Origin: a virus
IMG/VR virus record: IMGVR_UViG_3300045996_002337
Span: 175,971 to 239,970 of that record
Direction: 5' to 3' (one strand)
Length of the DNA stretch: 64,000 nt
In this document: positions 52,749 to 61,474 of the stretch, one piece after another
Layout of the letters: each line of letters begins with the position of its first letter
How positions within the stretch are numbered: position 1 is the stretch's first letter
Notes under the pieces: model-generated
Told to the model about the DNA's origin: nothing
The model's database searches: none
What the model saw: only the letters and a program-made list of their open reading frames with translations
Position numbers and translations under genes: made by a program

Positions 52749-52991
52749 TCAAAGCCCTTCAGACGCGTTTCGGACCTTCAGCGCTTCGATTTCAAATTCA
52801 AGCACGAGCCGCTTGCAGGCGTGTGTATCGAAGCTCATCAACATGTAGGCTTCCACGAAAGCAAGGGATTTCTCATGCATTGGGATGTCCGACCGCATCT
52901 TGGTCTTTAGAGCGGCGAGCTTTGGCGCCCGCTCCGCGATCAGCACCATCGCCTGAGCATTGGCGAACTCATCATGATAGATGTTACACAT
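52749..52991 (-). CDS. Unknown 80-aa protein
   Basis: MCNIYHDEFANAQAMVLIAE; helical, ending LEFEIEALKVRNASEGL. Overlaps the preceding gene by 8 nt. Not recognised. Confidence 0.62.
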   Translation of the reverse strand: MCNIYHDEFANAQAMVLIAERAPKLAALKTKMRSDIPMHEKSLAFVEAYMLMSFDTHACKRLVLEFEIEALKVRNASEGL

Positions 52992-53244
52992 CCTTCTTTT
53001 CCTTCTTTGGCTTTCCGCCCTTTACAAAGAAGGACGTGAGCAGATCGTCGGTCATGCTCTTCATGTGGGCGTGCAACCCGTCGTGGGGACGGGTGCCAGC
53101 CATGTAGAACTCCTTCTTCTGACCGGTGGTCAGGAACGTGAGCGCAAGCACGACTCCGACGCGAGGAACGGCGTGTGCACCCCATTCGTAGGCGTCATCT
53201 ACATCGCGGACCGTGTAGCTGAAAAGATCAGGAGAGAAGTTCAT
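52984..53244 (-). CDS. Unknown 86-aa protein
   Basis: MNFSPDLFSYTVRDVDDAYE, beta-rich, with a Lys-rich C-terminus (GGKPKKEKKDV). ATG is 5 nt after TATAAT with no Shine-Dalgarno: leaderless candidate. Confidence 0.63.
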   Translation of the reverse strand: MNFSPDLFSYTVRDVDDAYEWGAHAVPRVGVVLALTFLTTGQKKEFYMAGTRPHDGLHAHMKSMTDDLLTSFFVKGGKPKKEKKDV

Positions 53245-53249
53245 GATGC

Positions 53250-53278
53250 ATTATAACCAACATCATGAACCTTGTACA
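53250..53278 (-). promoter_or_regulatory. TGTACA-N17-TATAAT promoter
   Basis: -35 at 53273-53278, -10 at 53250-53255; 5 nt to the ATG at 53244. Confidence 0.75.
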
Positions 53279-53279
53279 C

Positions 53280-53456
53280 TCACTCGCTACGTTTATGCGC
53301 TTCTAACTGCTCATCCGAAATACCAGCCAAATCAACAATAGCTTCATTGGTGTCCGACTTTTTCTTACCGAAGATCCGATCCCACCCATCGCGGTACGAC
53401 TCGGTTGAGGTCTTCGTGGCGATTGAATCACCCGTGATGTCGTTGCGAGCGGTCAT
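53280..53456 (-). CDS. Small 58-aa protein
   Basis: MTARNDITGDSIATKTSTES then YRDGWDRIFGKKK; a small-protein type known from large phages. ATGA overlap with the gene before; its TGA touches the next promoter. Function unknown. Confidence 0.65.
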   Translation of the reverse strand: MTARNDITGDSIATKTSTESYRDGWDRIFGKKKSDTNEAIVDLAGISDEQLEAHKRSE

Positions 53457-53671
53457 GGAAGATTCCTAAACAGCTCATAGGCGTCATCGCTGTTCTTCTT
53501 GATTTCTTTCTCAGTCCGCACCTTACTGCCGGTGCCGACGTTTGCCATGACCCACTTATCAGCAAGTTCAAGGAGGGCATCCACCTTCTTCTCGTTCATG
53601 CTGACGGTGCGGTGAAAATTGAGGCGATAGAGGAACTGTTCTACGAGTTCGAATTTTTCTTTCTGTGTCAT
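53453..53671 (-). CDS. Unknown 72-aa protein
   Basis: MTQKEKFELVEQFLYRLNFH; charged helices. Coupled on both sides. Confidence 0.6.
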   Translation of the reverse strand: MTQKEKFELVEQFLYRLNFHRTVSMNEKKVDALLELADKWVMANVGTGSKVRTEKEIKKNSDDAYELFRNLP

Positions 53672-53907
53672 GATAGGCTAGATTTGGTTACAGAAGTTGA
53701 ACGAAGATGTGCTGCGTCATCGGGTACCTGCGGACGTGTCGTTGCAGGGCGCAAACATTCCTGTGCAAAGGTAGCCCGCTCGAACAGTCCAGTCACCTCA
53801 TTGAAATAAACCACATGAACACCTGGGATACCATCACTAACCACTGTTAGTATCGGGCTTGACGAGCGAAGCTGCACCAGTTCGCCCGGTTGAAATTGAA
53901 CTTTCAT
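53668..53907 (-). CDS. DUF2158-like small protein
   Basis: 79 aa. FQPGELVQLRSSSPILTVVS then VHVVYFNEVTGLFERATFAQ resembles YodC/DUF2158 (F-x-x-G-[DE]-x-V-x-L-x-S-x-x-P-x-[ML]-TV), a small beta-barrel. Function unknown. The Ser/Thr-rich tail is extra. Confidence 0.62.
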   Translation of the reverse strand: MKVQFQPGELVQLRSSSPILTVVSDGIPGVHVVYFNEVTGLFERATFAQECLRPATTRPQVPDDAAHLRSTSVTKSSLS

Positions 53908-54170
53908 AGGTCCTTAAGGATTGAGTTAAGCCATTCATGAGGAAAATTTGGGTCCTCATAGAGTTCATGTTTGAAAAGGATGCCGGCCCGGATATCCTCT
54001 TTCCACATGGTGACATGAACATTGAGGTACTGCTTGCCCACCGCAAAGCCATTCTTCGGCGTCAGAGACGTGCCGTAGCTTTCATGGTTGTACAGGGAAA
54101 GCAGGGCCTCGTCAGAGAAGTCAAGCACGTGAACCCAGTCATTCGCAAAGACGCGATAGAGCTGGGACAT
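53904..54170 (-). CDS. Unknown 88-aa protein, 5' end unclear
   Basis: MSQLYRVFANDWVHVLDFSD. The ATG at 54170 has a poor ribosome-binding site. The frame stays open upstream for 27 codons (AKRKTNGIPRHSVNGVSKKF), and a strong AGGAGG precedes an out-of-frame ATG at about 54245 that begins with the same MSQL. So the true start, or a frameshift, is uncertain. Confidence 0.55.
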   Translation of the reverse strand: MSQLYRVFANDWVHVLDFSDEALLSLYNHESYGTSLTPKNGFAVGKQYLNVHVTMWKEDIRAGILFKHELYEDPNFPHEWLNSILKDL

Positions 54171-54306
54171 TTTCTTGAACTTCTTAGAAACTCCGTTTAC
54201 AGAGTGACGTGGAATACCATTCGTTTTGCGTTTAGCTGGGACATGCGAACCTCCTCATAAGTTGAATCATTCTAACTTCTATTTACGAAGTGGGCGGCAA
54301 CATTTT

Positions 54307-54927
54307 TCAGGACGATGCGAGCCTTATCACGCGCTCGTTAGTCGATGTTCTGAGTGTCTCAGGTAAGGCCTCAAGGTACTTTAGCGACTCATGAATGTTT
54401 CGAAGGCGGTGGGTCCTAAGCACTGAGTCGTCAAATTCCCACCAATTGAGCTTCTTTAGGCGCTCAATTGTTAAAGCATCAAATCTGAACCTTAGAAATC
54501 TTGCCGGCACGCCAGCGACTACAGCGTAATCTGGAACGTCCTTCGTTACAATTGCACCAGCCCCAATCACCGCCCCATTGCCCACTGTAACACCAGTAAG
54601 AATGATAGCTTTATCACCGATCCACACGTCGTTCTTAATTCGAACGAGGACGCCTGGCTCAGCGGGTCGGTATGATGGAGGTGCATCAAGCTCAAACCAA
54701 GAACTCGTTGACAGCTGGGACATGTCATGATGTCCCGTGCCCAAAGTTACGTCATAGCCAATTGAGCAGTAACGACCAATGTAAACCCCGCTGTGAATGC
54801 GCCCACCATTCATGTAGGTGTGGGAAAGAATTCTTACTCCTGGGTCCACGTGCACGTCTCCCAGCCGAACCGGCGGTTCGTAGAAAAATGGTGCTCTTGG
54901 AAGCTTAAGTGCGGTTAGGCCTTGCAT
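54307..54927 (-). CDS. Hexapeptide-repeat O-acetyltransferase (XAT/CatB-like)
   Basis: 206 aa left-handed beta-helix enzyme. Repeats: [20 protein letters not shown] (the [LIV]-G-x-x hexapeptides) and the catalytic His in [10 protein letters not shown]. Then [20 protein letters not shown] and [20 protein letters not shown] followed by [15 protein letters not shown]. Acetylates a sugar or xenobiotic with acetyl-CoA. Overlaps the membrane coiled-coil gene by 23 nt. With the two glycosyltransferases it fits surface-glycan modification (inference). Confidence 0.83.
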   Translation of the reverse strand: MQGLTALKLPRAPFFYEPPVRLGDVHVDPGVRILSHTYMNGGRIHSGVYIGRYCSIGYDVTLGTGHHDMSQLSTSSWFELDAPPSYRPAEPGVLVRIKNDVWIGDKAIILTGVTVGNGAVIGAGAIVTKDVPDYAVVAGVPARFLRFRFDALTIERLKKLNWWEFDDSVLRTHRLRNIHESLKYLEALPETLRTSTNERVIRLASS

Positions 54928-55843
54928 TTGTCTTTAGCAGCTGCGCAATTTGAACAATGCGCTCTTGAAGCGCGGTGATTTTCAAGATGGCTTGGGTCAA
55001 CTTCATCTGGGTGGCGATGATGTCGCCTTGAATTTTATGGGCAAAGTAGAGAAGGTCCGCCTGCTCAGTCGAAATGCTCATGCTACGTTCGTATGGATCG
55101 GGAATTTTTGGAAGTTGTGGGCGAGGTGGCTTCTGAACTTCATCGTAAATGATGTAGCCATTTTCATCATATGAAATGGTATACGCGCTGTCACCGTACC
55201 CCCACTTCGCGTCGTACTCCATCTGCGCTTCCCAAATCTTTTGCTCGAGCTGTTGGTCTGACGCAGCGAGCTGGGCTTCATCAATGGCTTTCTCTTCGCC
55301 GTATTGGTACCAGCGCCGAAGCATTTTTTGACGCGAGGCAGAAACGTCAGTAAGATGGCGACGAAGAACTTGAAGACGTGCGAGCTGTGTCTCGGTCGCC
55401 GGCCCGTCCAGAATTTCTCCCGCTCTTGCGTGTTCAAACATTACCTCTAGTCTGAATGTTGACTCATACGCGTCAAACGCGGGGGTCACATCATGCCGGT
55501 CAAGGTTTGAGGCAGGACCCAATTTCGCAAAAAGGTGTGGATGCAAACGATGGCGGGTGTCAACTTCAACAAGGGCGTTGAAGAGCCTGCCATAAAGCTG
55601 ATCCTGCAGACGGACGTAGTGGCTTAAACCCGTCTCAAACTTTTGAATTTGCAGCTCAAGCTGTTCGAGCTGAGTCGACAAGGCGGCCCGTTCATCAGCG
55701 CGCAGCTCAATGAATTTTGGTTGTGGCGCATCTGGCTTTGGGCGCAGATTCTGATAGAAAAGAACGCCAACAAACACGCACGCCACCAATGAAATTGATG
55801 TGACGAGGGTATGAACATCGTTGTTAACTGTCAGCTTTGGCAT
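54905..55843 (-). CDS. Membrane-anchored coiled-coil protein, 312 aa
   Basis: Membrane helix near residues 12-30 ([18 protein letters not shown]), then long coiled coils ([40 protein letters not shown]), an aromatic acidic region ([20 protein letters not shown]) and a terminal helix. N-in, bulk in the periplasm. A CTAAATA late-like motif is upstream at 55859. Distinct from the five-paralog family. Confidence 0.68.
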   Translation of the reverse strand: MPKLTVNNDVHTLVTSISLVACVFVGVLFYQNLRPKPDAPQPKFIELRADERAALSTQLEQLELQIQKFETGLSHYVRLQDQLYGRLFNALVEVDTRHRLHPHLFAKLGPASNLDRHDVTPAFDAYESTFRLEVMFEHARAGEILDGPATETQLARLQVLRRHLTDVSASRQKMLRRWYQYGEEKAIDEAQLAASDQQLEQKIWEAQMEYDAKWGYGDSAYTISYDENGYIIYDEVQKPPRPQLPKIPDPYERSMSISTEQADLLYFAHKIQGDIIATQMKLTQAILKITALQERIVQIAQLLKTNARPNRT

Positions 55844-55883
55844 AGAACCGTCCTCTCAAGTATTTAGGGCCGGTGCATGTCAA

Positions 55884-55909
55884 AAAGGGACCTAATCATA
55901 GGTCCCTTT
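55884..55909 (-). terminator. Rho-independent terminator
   Basis: AAAGGGACCTA/TAGGTCCCTTT stem, 4-nt loop, then TTG on the minus strand; follows the helicase gene. Confidence 0.82.
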
Positions 55910-55925
55910 CCAAGGATGGTAAGAT

Positions 55926-57443
55926 TTACTTCTTCATGATTTCAATCAGCACCAGCTCGTGCATTGCACGGGTAGAAGCGACGTAGCAGAGGTTGTTTTC
56001 CTGCACAACTTCCCATTCCTGCTTCGCAAAACCAGACGGGCCGGTCTGAAGCCAGACCACCTTCTTCCACTCACGGCCCTTGCTCTTGTGAATCGAGGAG
56101 AGCAGAACCACCGGCTTGAGGTTGTCCTTGTCGTTGGTGCCGAAGATCGCATCGATCTCGGCGATCACCGCGGTCTGTGGGGGCTGGGTGATGGTGCCCT
56201 TTGCGATCACCCGATCGATGATGACTCGCAGACATTCAACCTTGTCGGCCACATCTTGAGCGCGCTTCGGTTGCTCCTTCTCGGTGAACTTCTTCACTTC
56301 ACGCTCGAGGAAATCGTCGAGCTTGGTGATCAGTGCGTCGATGGACTTGACCTTCCAGCGATTTGCAAGCTGCTTGAGACCGGCCCCGATTTCGCGGCCT
56401 TCAACACGGGCCGGAATACCTGCGGCGATCAGTTGGTAGACGTACTTGATGAGCGGTGCGTTGAAGCGGCAGAGGATGGCATCGCCGACCTTGACCTCGT
56501 TCTGCAGCTCGGCGATTTCAACCGTGCGAACCACGCCTTCAGGTGCGGTCTCAGCTGCTTGAATGTGGTTTACCCATTGTTGTGAGTAGAGAACAACCGC
56601 CTTCGGGCAACGGAAGGTCGTGGTCAGCGGCATGCGGGTTGCATTGACTGCATCACCGATCTTGTCGAGAGCATCTGCATCAGCGCCAGTGAAACCGTAG
56701 ATCGCTTGATGACGATCACCAACAGCAACGAGGCGAGAGGTGTCTTTCATCATCCGCAGGGCCATTTCGCGGCGGCTAGCATTCGTGTCTTGAGCCTCGT
56801 CGATCAGCACCCAATCGTACTTGTCGAAGGTGACATTGAAGAACAACGGGGCAAAAATCATGTCATCAAAGTCGATGACCTTGCGGCATGCATTGGCGGA
56901 TTCCATGAAGAGGTCCTTCGCCAGCATGATGATAGTGTCGGTGTTGTCAATGCCGCGGTATTCGTCGAAGCACTCCACGTTGAAGTGGGTGATCAGCTGC
57001 ATCCAGACGCTGCGGTCGTTTTGGTCAGAGATGACGCCGACAGCGGCTTGCTTGGCGTAGGATACCAGCTGAATAACCGGGCTTTCGAGAACACCGTAGT
57101 CCATCTGTCGGAACGTCATGTCGCGAAAAATGGAGCGGCACTTGTCACCATCGACCTTACAGAACTTGTCTGCAACCCGACGCCATGCTCGCATCCCTGC
57201 GGCATGCATCGTGGAAACTTCCAGCCCGTTGCGCATTCCAGCGCGACCTGCAATTTCTTCCGCGATCTTCTTGTTGTATGCACCGAAGAAGATCTTCCCC
57301 GTCATGAGCTTGAGCGCCTCAATCAGGGTGGTGGTCTTGCCCGCACCAGCGACCGCCTCCAGAATGCAGGAACCCTTCCCGTTAATCACCCAGTCATAAA
57401 AACCGGCTTGTTGGAGGGATGGCTTGAGTTTCGGAGTCTTCAT
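55926..57443 (-). CDS. UvrD/Rep-like SF1 helicase
   Basis: 505 aa. Walker A VAGAGKTTTLIEALK near residue 32, motif Ia FGAYNKKIAEEI, motif II WVLIDEAQDTNASRREMAL, motif III RLVAVGDRHQAIYGFTGAD, motif IV region TTFRCPKAVV, motif V IHKSKGREWKKVV, motif VI YVASTRAMHELVLI. All helicase motifs are intact; no extra nuclease domain. Unwinds DNA, in replication or repair. Promoter TGTACT-N17-TATAAT at 57473. Confidence 0.92.
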   Translation of the reverse strand: MKTPKLKPSLQQAGFYDWVINGKGSCILEAVAGAGKTTTLIEALKLMTGKIFFGAYNKKIAEEIAGRAGMRNGLEVSTMHAAGMRAWRRVADKFCKVDGDKCRSIFRDMTFRQMDYGVLESPVIQLVSYAKQAAVGVISDQNDRSVWMQLITHFNVECFDEYRGIDNTDTIIMLAKDLFMESANACRKVIDFDDMIFAPLFFNVTFDKYDWVLIDEAQDTNASRREMALRMMKDTSRLVAVGDRHQAIYGFTGADADALDKIGDAVNATRMPLTTTFRCPKAVVLYSQQWVNHIQAAETAPEGVVRTVEIAELQNEVKVGDAILCRFNAPLIKYVYQLIAAGIPARVEGREIGAGLKQLANRWKVKSIDALITKLDDFLEREVKKFTEKEQPKRAQDVADKVECLRVIIDRVIAKGTITQPPQTAVIAEIDAIFGTNDKDNLKPVVLLSSIHKSKGREWKKVVWLQTGPSGFAKQEWEVVQENNLCYVASTRAMHELVLIEIMKK

Positions 57444-57472
57444 TTGGTACCTGCGGCGGTTGGTCTAAGGTC

Positions 57473-57500
57473 ATTATAACCAACCTGCCCGCAAAGTACA
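57473..57500 (-). promoter_or_regulatory. TGTACT-TATAAT promoter of the helicase
   Basis: -10 at 57473-57478, -35 at 57495-57500 (16 nt spacing); 29 nt leader before the ATG. Confidence 0.68.
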
Positions 57501-57506
57501 CAACTT

Positions 57507-57869
57507 TTACTCAGTAAAGTACTGCGTCACCATTACTTGACGCGGCACGACGATGTCGAAGGTTCGGTCCCACTCCGTCCCATCATAGGAGGTGTAGTGA
57601 CCCGTCACTCGGAAGTACACGTCCGCTGTGGGCCCGTGATGATCGCTAATCAAGAACACCCGCACAACGCGTTCGCCTTCACCCTCGTCGCCACCCACAC
57701 TATGGACAAGAGCGAGTGAGAAGCCATCCGCGTCCAGCTCGAGTCGTCTGTACGACGCGTTCTCGTAGTGATCACCGACCGCCCAAGGGGCAGTGCCGAT
57801 GGACTCGAGAAATGCTTCAACGAAGGCCCGCGGATCTTCACTTCGCAGTTGGATTAGTTCGTCGCGCAT
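57507..57869 (-). CDS. Unknown 120-aa protein, tandem paralog 1
   Basis: MRDELIQLRSEDPRAFVEAF, then a beta-rich domain ending YFRVTGHYTSYDGTEWDRTF then DIVVPRQVMVTQYFTE. The last 40 residues align with the next gene (TGYYSSDYGTEWDNGFYVVE, PRDVTVVQYFAK), so they are tandem duplicates. The domain is unknown. Confidence 0.7.
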   Translation of the reverse strand: MRDELIQLRSEDPRAFVEAFLESIGTAPWAVGDHYENASYRRLELDADGFSLALVHSVGGDEGEGERVVRVFLISDHHGPTADVYFRVTGHYTSYDGTEWDRTFDIVVPRQVMVTQYFTE

Positions 57870-57872
57870 GGC

Positions 57873-58250
57873 TTACTTCGCGAAGTATTGAACAACCGTG
57901 ACGTCGCGGGGCTCAACGACATAGAAGCCGTTGTCCCATTCGGTGCCGTAGTCAGACGAGTAGTAGCCGGTCGTTTCGACGTAGGCGAGGGCACCTTCAA
58001 CACGACCGTCCTTGGCAACACGACCCTTTGCGGCAATCGCGAAGGTAACTTCTGCGTGCTCACCACCGCCCTCGCAGCCACCTTCAGAAGACACCTCGAT
58101 GAGCTGAAGACCATCGAGCTCGAGGCCATCCATTTCGCCAACGTCACTCTGTTCCAAATCGTGGGCCGCGAGGACCGCGTCGAGCCACTTGAGCGGCTGC
58201 TCGACGGCGAGGGTTGCGAGTTCGGCGGTGGTAAAATCGGTTTGCGACAT
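57873..58250 (-). CDS. Unknown 125-aa protein, tandem paralog 2
   Basis: MSQTDFTTAELATLAVEQPL with a helical N-terminus, Gly/Glu-rich hinge (SSEGGCEGGGEHAEVTF) and the shared C-terminal TG-x-Y-x-S-x-GTEWD-x-F block. GAAGGA before the ATG; promoter at 58276-58304. Confidence 0.7.
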   Translation of the reverse strand: MSQTDFTTAELATLAVEQPLKWLDAVLAAHDLEQSDVGEMDGLELDGLQLIEVSSEGGCEGGGEHAEVTFAIAAKGRVAKDGRVEGALAYVETTGYYSSDYGTEWDNGFYVVEPRDVTVVQYFAK

Positions 58251-58275
58251 TTTGTTTCCTTCGTTGAAAAATTCA

Positions 58276-58304
58276 ATTATACAACCTATGGTTAGGGCTG
58301 TACA
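58276..58304 (-). promoter_or_regulatory. TGTACA-N17-TATAAT promoter
   Basis: -35 at 58299-58304, -10 at 58276-58281; 25 nt leader. Confidence 0.75.
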
Positions 58305-58315
58305 CAGTGTAAAAA

Positions 58316-58714
58316 TTACCAGTCGATCACGATCTGGTATTCACCGGCCGGCAAGAGCCCCTTGTTGTGCAGATCATCGGCGACCATGTTGAGGCTCGGA
58401 TAGAAATTGCGCTCCCAAAACCGTTCTAGATCATAGTCATCACGCGGCCCATTTGGCGCGTTGCTCGGCTGCTTTGGATCACGAGCCAACCATGCCGCGA
58501 AGGAGACACCCATCTCTTCACCATTGACTTCCTCTGTGATTGTTTCATCTTCGTAATCGTCGACATAGGGATATGGAACGATGAGGTATTCGAGCCCACG
58601 GTCCTTGCAGCCGTCTTGCTGTTGGAGCGAATATGGGCGACCGTACGTCTCAACAACCAAGTTATCCCAGTCTTGGAGGTCAATGCTTTGAATAGTTTGA
58701 ATCTTCAGTTTCAT
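58316..58714 (-). CDS. Unknown acidic 132-aa protein
   Basis: MKLKIQTIQSIDLQDWDNLV, aromatic (YLIVPYPYVDDYEDETITEE) with a C-terminal beta strand (GEYQIVIDW). ATGA overlap with the nucleotidyltransferase-like gene. Confidence 0.65.
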   Translation of the reverse strand: MKLKIQTIQSIDLQDWDNLVVETYGRPYSLQQQDGCKDRGLEYLIVPYPYVDDYEDETITEEVNGEEMGVSFAAWLARDPKQPSNAPNGPRDDYDLERFWERNFYPSLNMVADDLHNKGLLPAGEYQIVIDW

Positions 58715-59493
58715 TTTGCTTCCAGTGCTTGAAGGGCGGCATCCATCTTTGTCATCCATTTGTCTTTTCGTTCGTGTAGCAGCTCGTTGCGGTTCAAGAT
58801 GAGAAATTCGGCGAACCAGCCTTTAGTCATCGACGTGCAAAGCTGAAAGTGGGCCCTGCTCATTGCAATTCGCTTCTCGCTCACCTTGTTGGCTTCCTTT
58901 AGGCGACTACGTTCGATCGCAACCGCCATCATCTCCTCGAGAGCCGTCTCAAACTGCTGCTCAACCGGCAACTGTTCAAAGAGCTCTCGGCTGCACCATG
59001 CGGTGTTGTGATCAGCACGAAGCTCCTCATGCATGGGGCGATCGTTGAAGGCGACGAGCAGGTGAAGGTACTCATGGTCGTATTCTCGCTTGACCGCGTC
59101 CTTGAAGAAGGTGTCCATGGTTTTCGCCATGTTTACGCGCTTCTTCCCATGCACCTCCTCCCAAACTTCCTTCAGGATTCGGAGCAGGCGGTAGTTGATC
59201 TTGCAGCCCTTCCGCTTCAGGAAGGAGATGTCTGCCATCGTCTTTTCCCACTTCACGTTCCATTCGGCGTGCGAAAGCTTCAGTGTGAAGAGAAGATCGG
59301 GATCCAAAAACACGGGATCCTTGTTCGCATCGATCAGTTCCTGTGCAGCACGGTGCCAGCTCACGTCAACCACGCAGACCTTGGAATCGTTTCCACTGAT
59401 CTGCGCTGGTGTCAGGAGGTCGATATCACTCGGAACCCGGGCGTCCGGGAACCAGTGATACATCGCGACAGAACCGATGATGCGGTAGTTCAC
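58711..59493 (-). CDS. Nucleotidyltransferase-fold protein
   Basis: 260 aa. IIGSVAMYHWFPDARVPSDI then DLLTP is the G-S-x-A ... D-x-D start of a polymerase-beta-like nucleotidyltransferase. A helical domain follows (KKRVNMAKTMDTFFKDAVKR, EYDHEYLHLLVAF). Common in large phages, where the substrate is not known. Coupled on both sides. Confidence 0.65.
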   Translation of the reverse strand: MNYRIIGSVAMYHWFPDARVPSDIDLLTPAQISGNDSKVCVVDVSWHRAAQELIDANKDPVFLDPDLLFTLKLSHAEWNVKWEKTMADISFLKRKGCKINYRLLRILKEVWEEVHGKKRVNMAKTMDTFFKDAVKREYDHEYLHLLVAFNDRPMHEELRADHNTAWCSRELFEQLPVEQQFETALEEMMAVAIERSRLKEANKVSEKRIAMSRAHFQLCTSMTKGWFAEFLILNRNELLHERKDKWMTKMDAALQALEAK

Positions 59494-59711
59494 TTAGCGT
59501 TCCTCAATTTCAGCTCTTCATCTAGGATGGCTGCGATCTCGGCTTCGACGTCAATAATTCCGCTACATTCGAGATCATCAACGCAAGTCGCAGCAAGATG
59601 AAAGGTTGTTCCTTTGTAGGAGATCGGAATCTGAACCGGCTTAAAAAAGTTAGGGTTTCTAAGCTCCGCTTCTCGTCCGCGCCGCCGCAGATCCTCCACA
59701 TCAATCATCAT
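59490..59711 (-). CDS. Unknown 73-aa protein
   Basis: MMIDVEDLRRRGREAELRNP; then GTTFHLAATCVDDLECSGII. ATGA overlap with the gene before. Not recognised. Confidence 0.62.
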   Translation of the reverse strand: MMIDVEDLRRRGREAELRNPNFFKPVQIPISYKGTTFHLAATCVDDLECSGIIDVEAEIAAILDEELKLRNAK

Positions 59712-59929
59712 GTTGCCTGACGTTCGCGAATTTGCTTTTGCAGATCGGCCAGATCGAGGTACTCGGTTTCGTAACCGCTGTCGATGAAGTAACGCGTGTC
59801 GTAACCAGCTTCCTTCGCTTCCTCATTCAGCTGTCGAACGTACTTCTCTGCGAGATCACGGTTCGAAAGATTGGTGATGAAGATGGTCTTCATCTCGTCT
59901 TGAATCTGCTGAATGATGGCAACTGACAT
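59708..59929 (-). CDS. Unknown 73-aa protein
   Basis: MSVAIIQQIQDEMKTIFITN then an alpha/beta pattern (LNEEAKEAGYDTRYFIDSGY). TTGGAG before the ATG; first gene of its operon. Confidence 0.63.
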   Translation of the reverse strand: MSVAIIQQIQDEMKTIFITNLSNRDLAEKYVRQLNEEAKEAGYDTRYFIDSGYETEYLDLADLQKQIRERQAT

Positions 59930-59953
59930 GCTGGCTCCAATGTTGATAGGTTC

Positions 59954-59982
59954 ATTATATCAAGCGGCTACCAACCTGTACA
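59954..59982 (-). promoter_or_regulatory. TGTACA-N17-TATAAT promoter
   Basis: -35 at 59977-59982, -10 at 59954-59959; drives the 59929 to 58316 operon. Confidence 0.75.
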
Positions 59983-59985
59983 ACG

Positions 59986-60291
59986 TTACTTGAGCACGAT
60001 TACGCGGTTCGTGTAGATCAGCGCGCGAGGTGAGTTGTCGAGATACACATTCATGCCCTCGACCCGCGTCACCTCGCAGATCGAAAGGTAGGGCGAGCTA
60101 CCAAAGGTCATCGCGCGAGCTACCTTCTGACCAACCTGTAGCTCGGTACCTTGAAAGTCCTTGGGCACGGGAGCTGCCTTCTTTGGGACGGGTGGCATGG
60201 GAAGGACGGGTGGCTTAAGCCCCTTGGCCGCTTGCGCGGCGGAAAATTCTGCAGCTCGACGAGCTTGCTCTGCTTTGTTGAATCCATTCAT
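59986..60291 (-). CDS. Unknown Pro/Lys-rich 101-aa protein
   Basis: From the ATG at 60291 (AGGAG 6 nt upstream): MNGFNKAEQARRAAEFSAAQ, a Pro-rich linker (PPVLPMPPVPKKAAPVPKDF) and a small beta domain (QVGQKVARAMTFGSSPYLSI). The in-frame ATG at 60393 is possible but has no Shine-Dalgarno. Confidence 0.6.
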   Translation of the reverse strand: MNGFNKAEQARRAAEFSAAQAAKGLKPPVLPMPPVPKKAAPVPKDFQGTELQVGQKVARAMTFGSSPYLSICEVTRVEGMNVYLDNSPRALIYTNRVIVLK

Positions 60292-60396
60292 TCGTTTCTC
60301 CTGTTGTTTGTACTCATAGATCGTCAAGCTAACACCATCACCGGTTGCTAGTTGACGATCTGCGACTTCTGTTGGGTCGTACGTGCGCCGCATGAA

Positions 60397-61437
60397 TTAG
60401 CGCGCTGACGGACCTTCAAGAAACGCCTTGCCCACGTCCTTCCAGTACATGAGCTGAGTGCCCTTGTCAAGCTTGCGGTTGACTGAGGTAGATTGAATGA
60501 ACACTTCAAAATTGCCCAATTCATCGGGGGCCAGTCGCACCGTGCCGATAGTTGGCAGCGCAAGCATCTGACGTGCAGCGTCACCTGCGTAGACTGCTCC
60601 GGTCTTCTTGTCACGGATCGCGATGCGTTTGTTGGCCTGCACCTTCGGTTCGGTCTTGACGAGCTGGTAGAAAGCACCACCACGGACCATCGCTTCACCG
60701 AGCTTGGACTCAACGAATGGACGGATAAGAGCTTGATCGTCGGCCGGCGTGACAGGGATGAATTGCACTGCAGCCGAGATGTCGGTGAGGGTCTTCTGCA
60801 CGTCAGCAATCGAAACATCAGCGAGGTTCGCATAGAACTTCGTGGTCGACTTCATACCAGCAGAGCGATTCGTCATGAAGTCGGAGAATGCCTGCGTGTT
60901 GGCCTGAGCGGCAACTTGCATGCCTCGTTCGGTTTGATCCCACTCAAGAATGTTGCCAGGCTGAATGCCGTAACGGGTGAGCTCGCTCGAGTAGCCGCGC
61001 GGCACCCGGAAGACAAAGGTCCAACGATCAGTGCCTTGAAGTTCTCGAATGGCTTGAGTGAGACGAGGCGCCAAACCTGGATCGGTTGCTTGACCGTCAG
61101 TAGTTGCCATGACGAGGAATGAAACATCCGGGTCGTTGTAATCCGGAACGGCCTTGAGGATGCTGATCAGGTCGAGAATGGATTCGAACAGAGGGGTGCC
61201 GCCGCCGGTGCGGTAACCGTTTTCCGGGATCGGTTGGAGAACAGAGATGTTGGAGTTGACGACTTCTCGTGTGACTGAACCGCCACAGCGGACGACAGAA
61301 ACGATGGTGTCTTGGTTGTTTGCAACCGCAGCTTCTTTAACTGCTTGAATCGTGGAGTTGTAATCGCGAGCTGCTGCTCGAGCGATTGTTGACATGGAAC
61401 CTGAGTGGTCGCGGGACATGCCGATGTAGTTTTTCAT
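60397..61437 (-). CDS. von Willebrand A domain protein
   Basis: 346 aa. MSRDHSGSMSTIARAAARDY gives the MIDAS D-x-S-x-S at residue 10. YRTGGGTPLFESILDLI has the MIDAS Thr, and FLVMATTDGQATDPG the MIDAS Asp. A beta-rich C-terminal part follows (LMYWKDVGKAFLEGPSAR). GAAAGG before the ATG, a TATAAATA promoter and a hairpin in the leader. Likely a metal-dependent adhesion or chaperone-like role; partner unknown. Confidence 0.8.
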   Translation of the reverse strand: MKNYIGMSRDHSGSMSTIARAAARDYNSTIQAVKEAAVANNQDTIVSVVRCGGSVTREVVNSNISVLQPIPENGYRTGGGTPLFESILDLISILKAVPDYNDPDVSFLVMATTDGQATDPGLAPRLTQAIRELQGTDRWTFVFRVPRGYSSELTRYGIQPGNILEWDQTERGMQVAAQANTQAFSDFMTNRSAGMKSTTKFYANLADVSIADVQKTLTDISAAVQFIPVTPADDQALIRPFVESKLGEAMVRGGAFYQLVKTEPKVQANKRIAIRDKKTGAVYAGDAARQMLALPTIGTVRLAPDELGNFEVFIQSTSVNRKLDKGTQLMYWKDVGKAFLEGPSAR

Positions 61438-61474
61438 TTCTTAAACCTTTCAAAGATGTAAACGCACAAAATTA

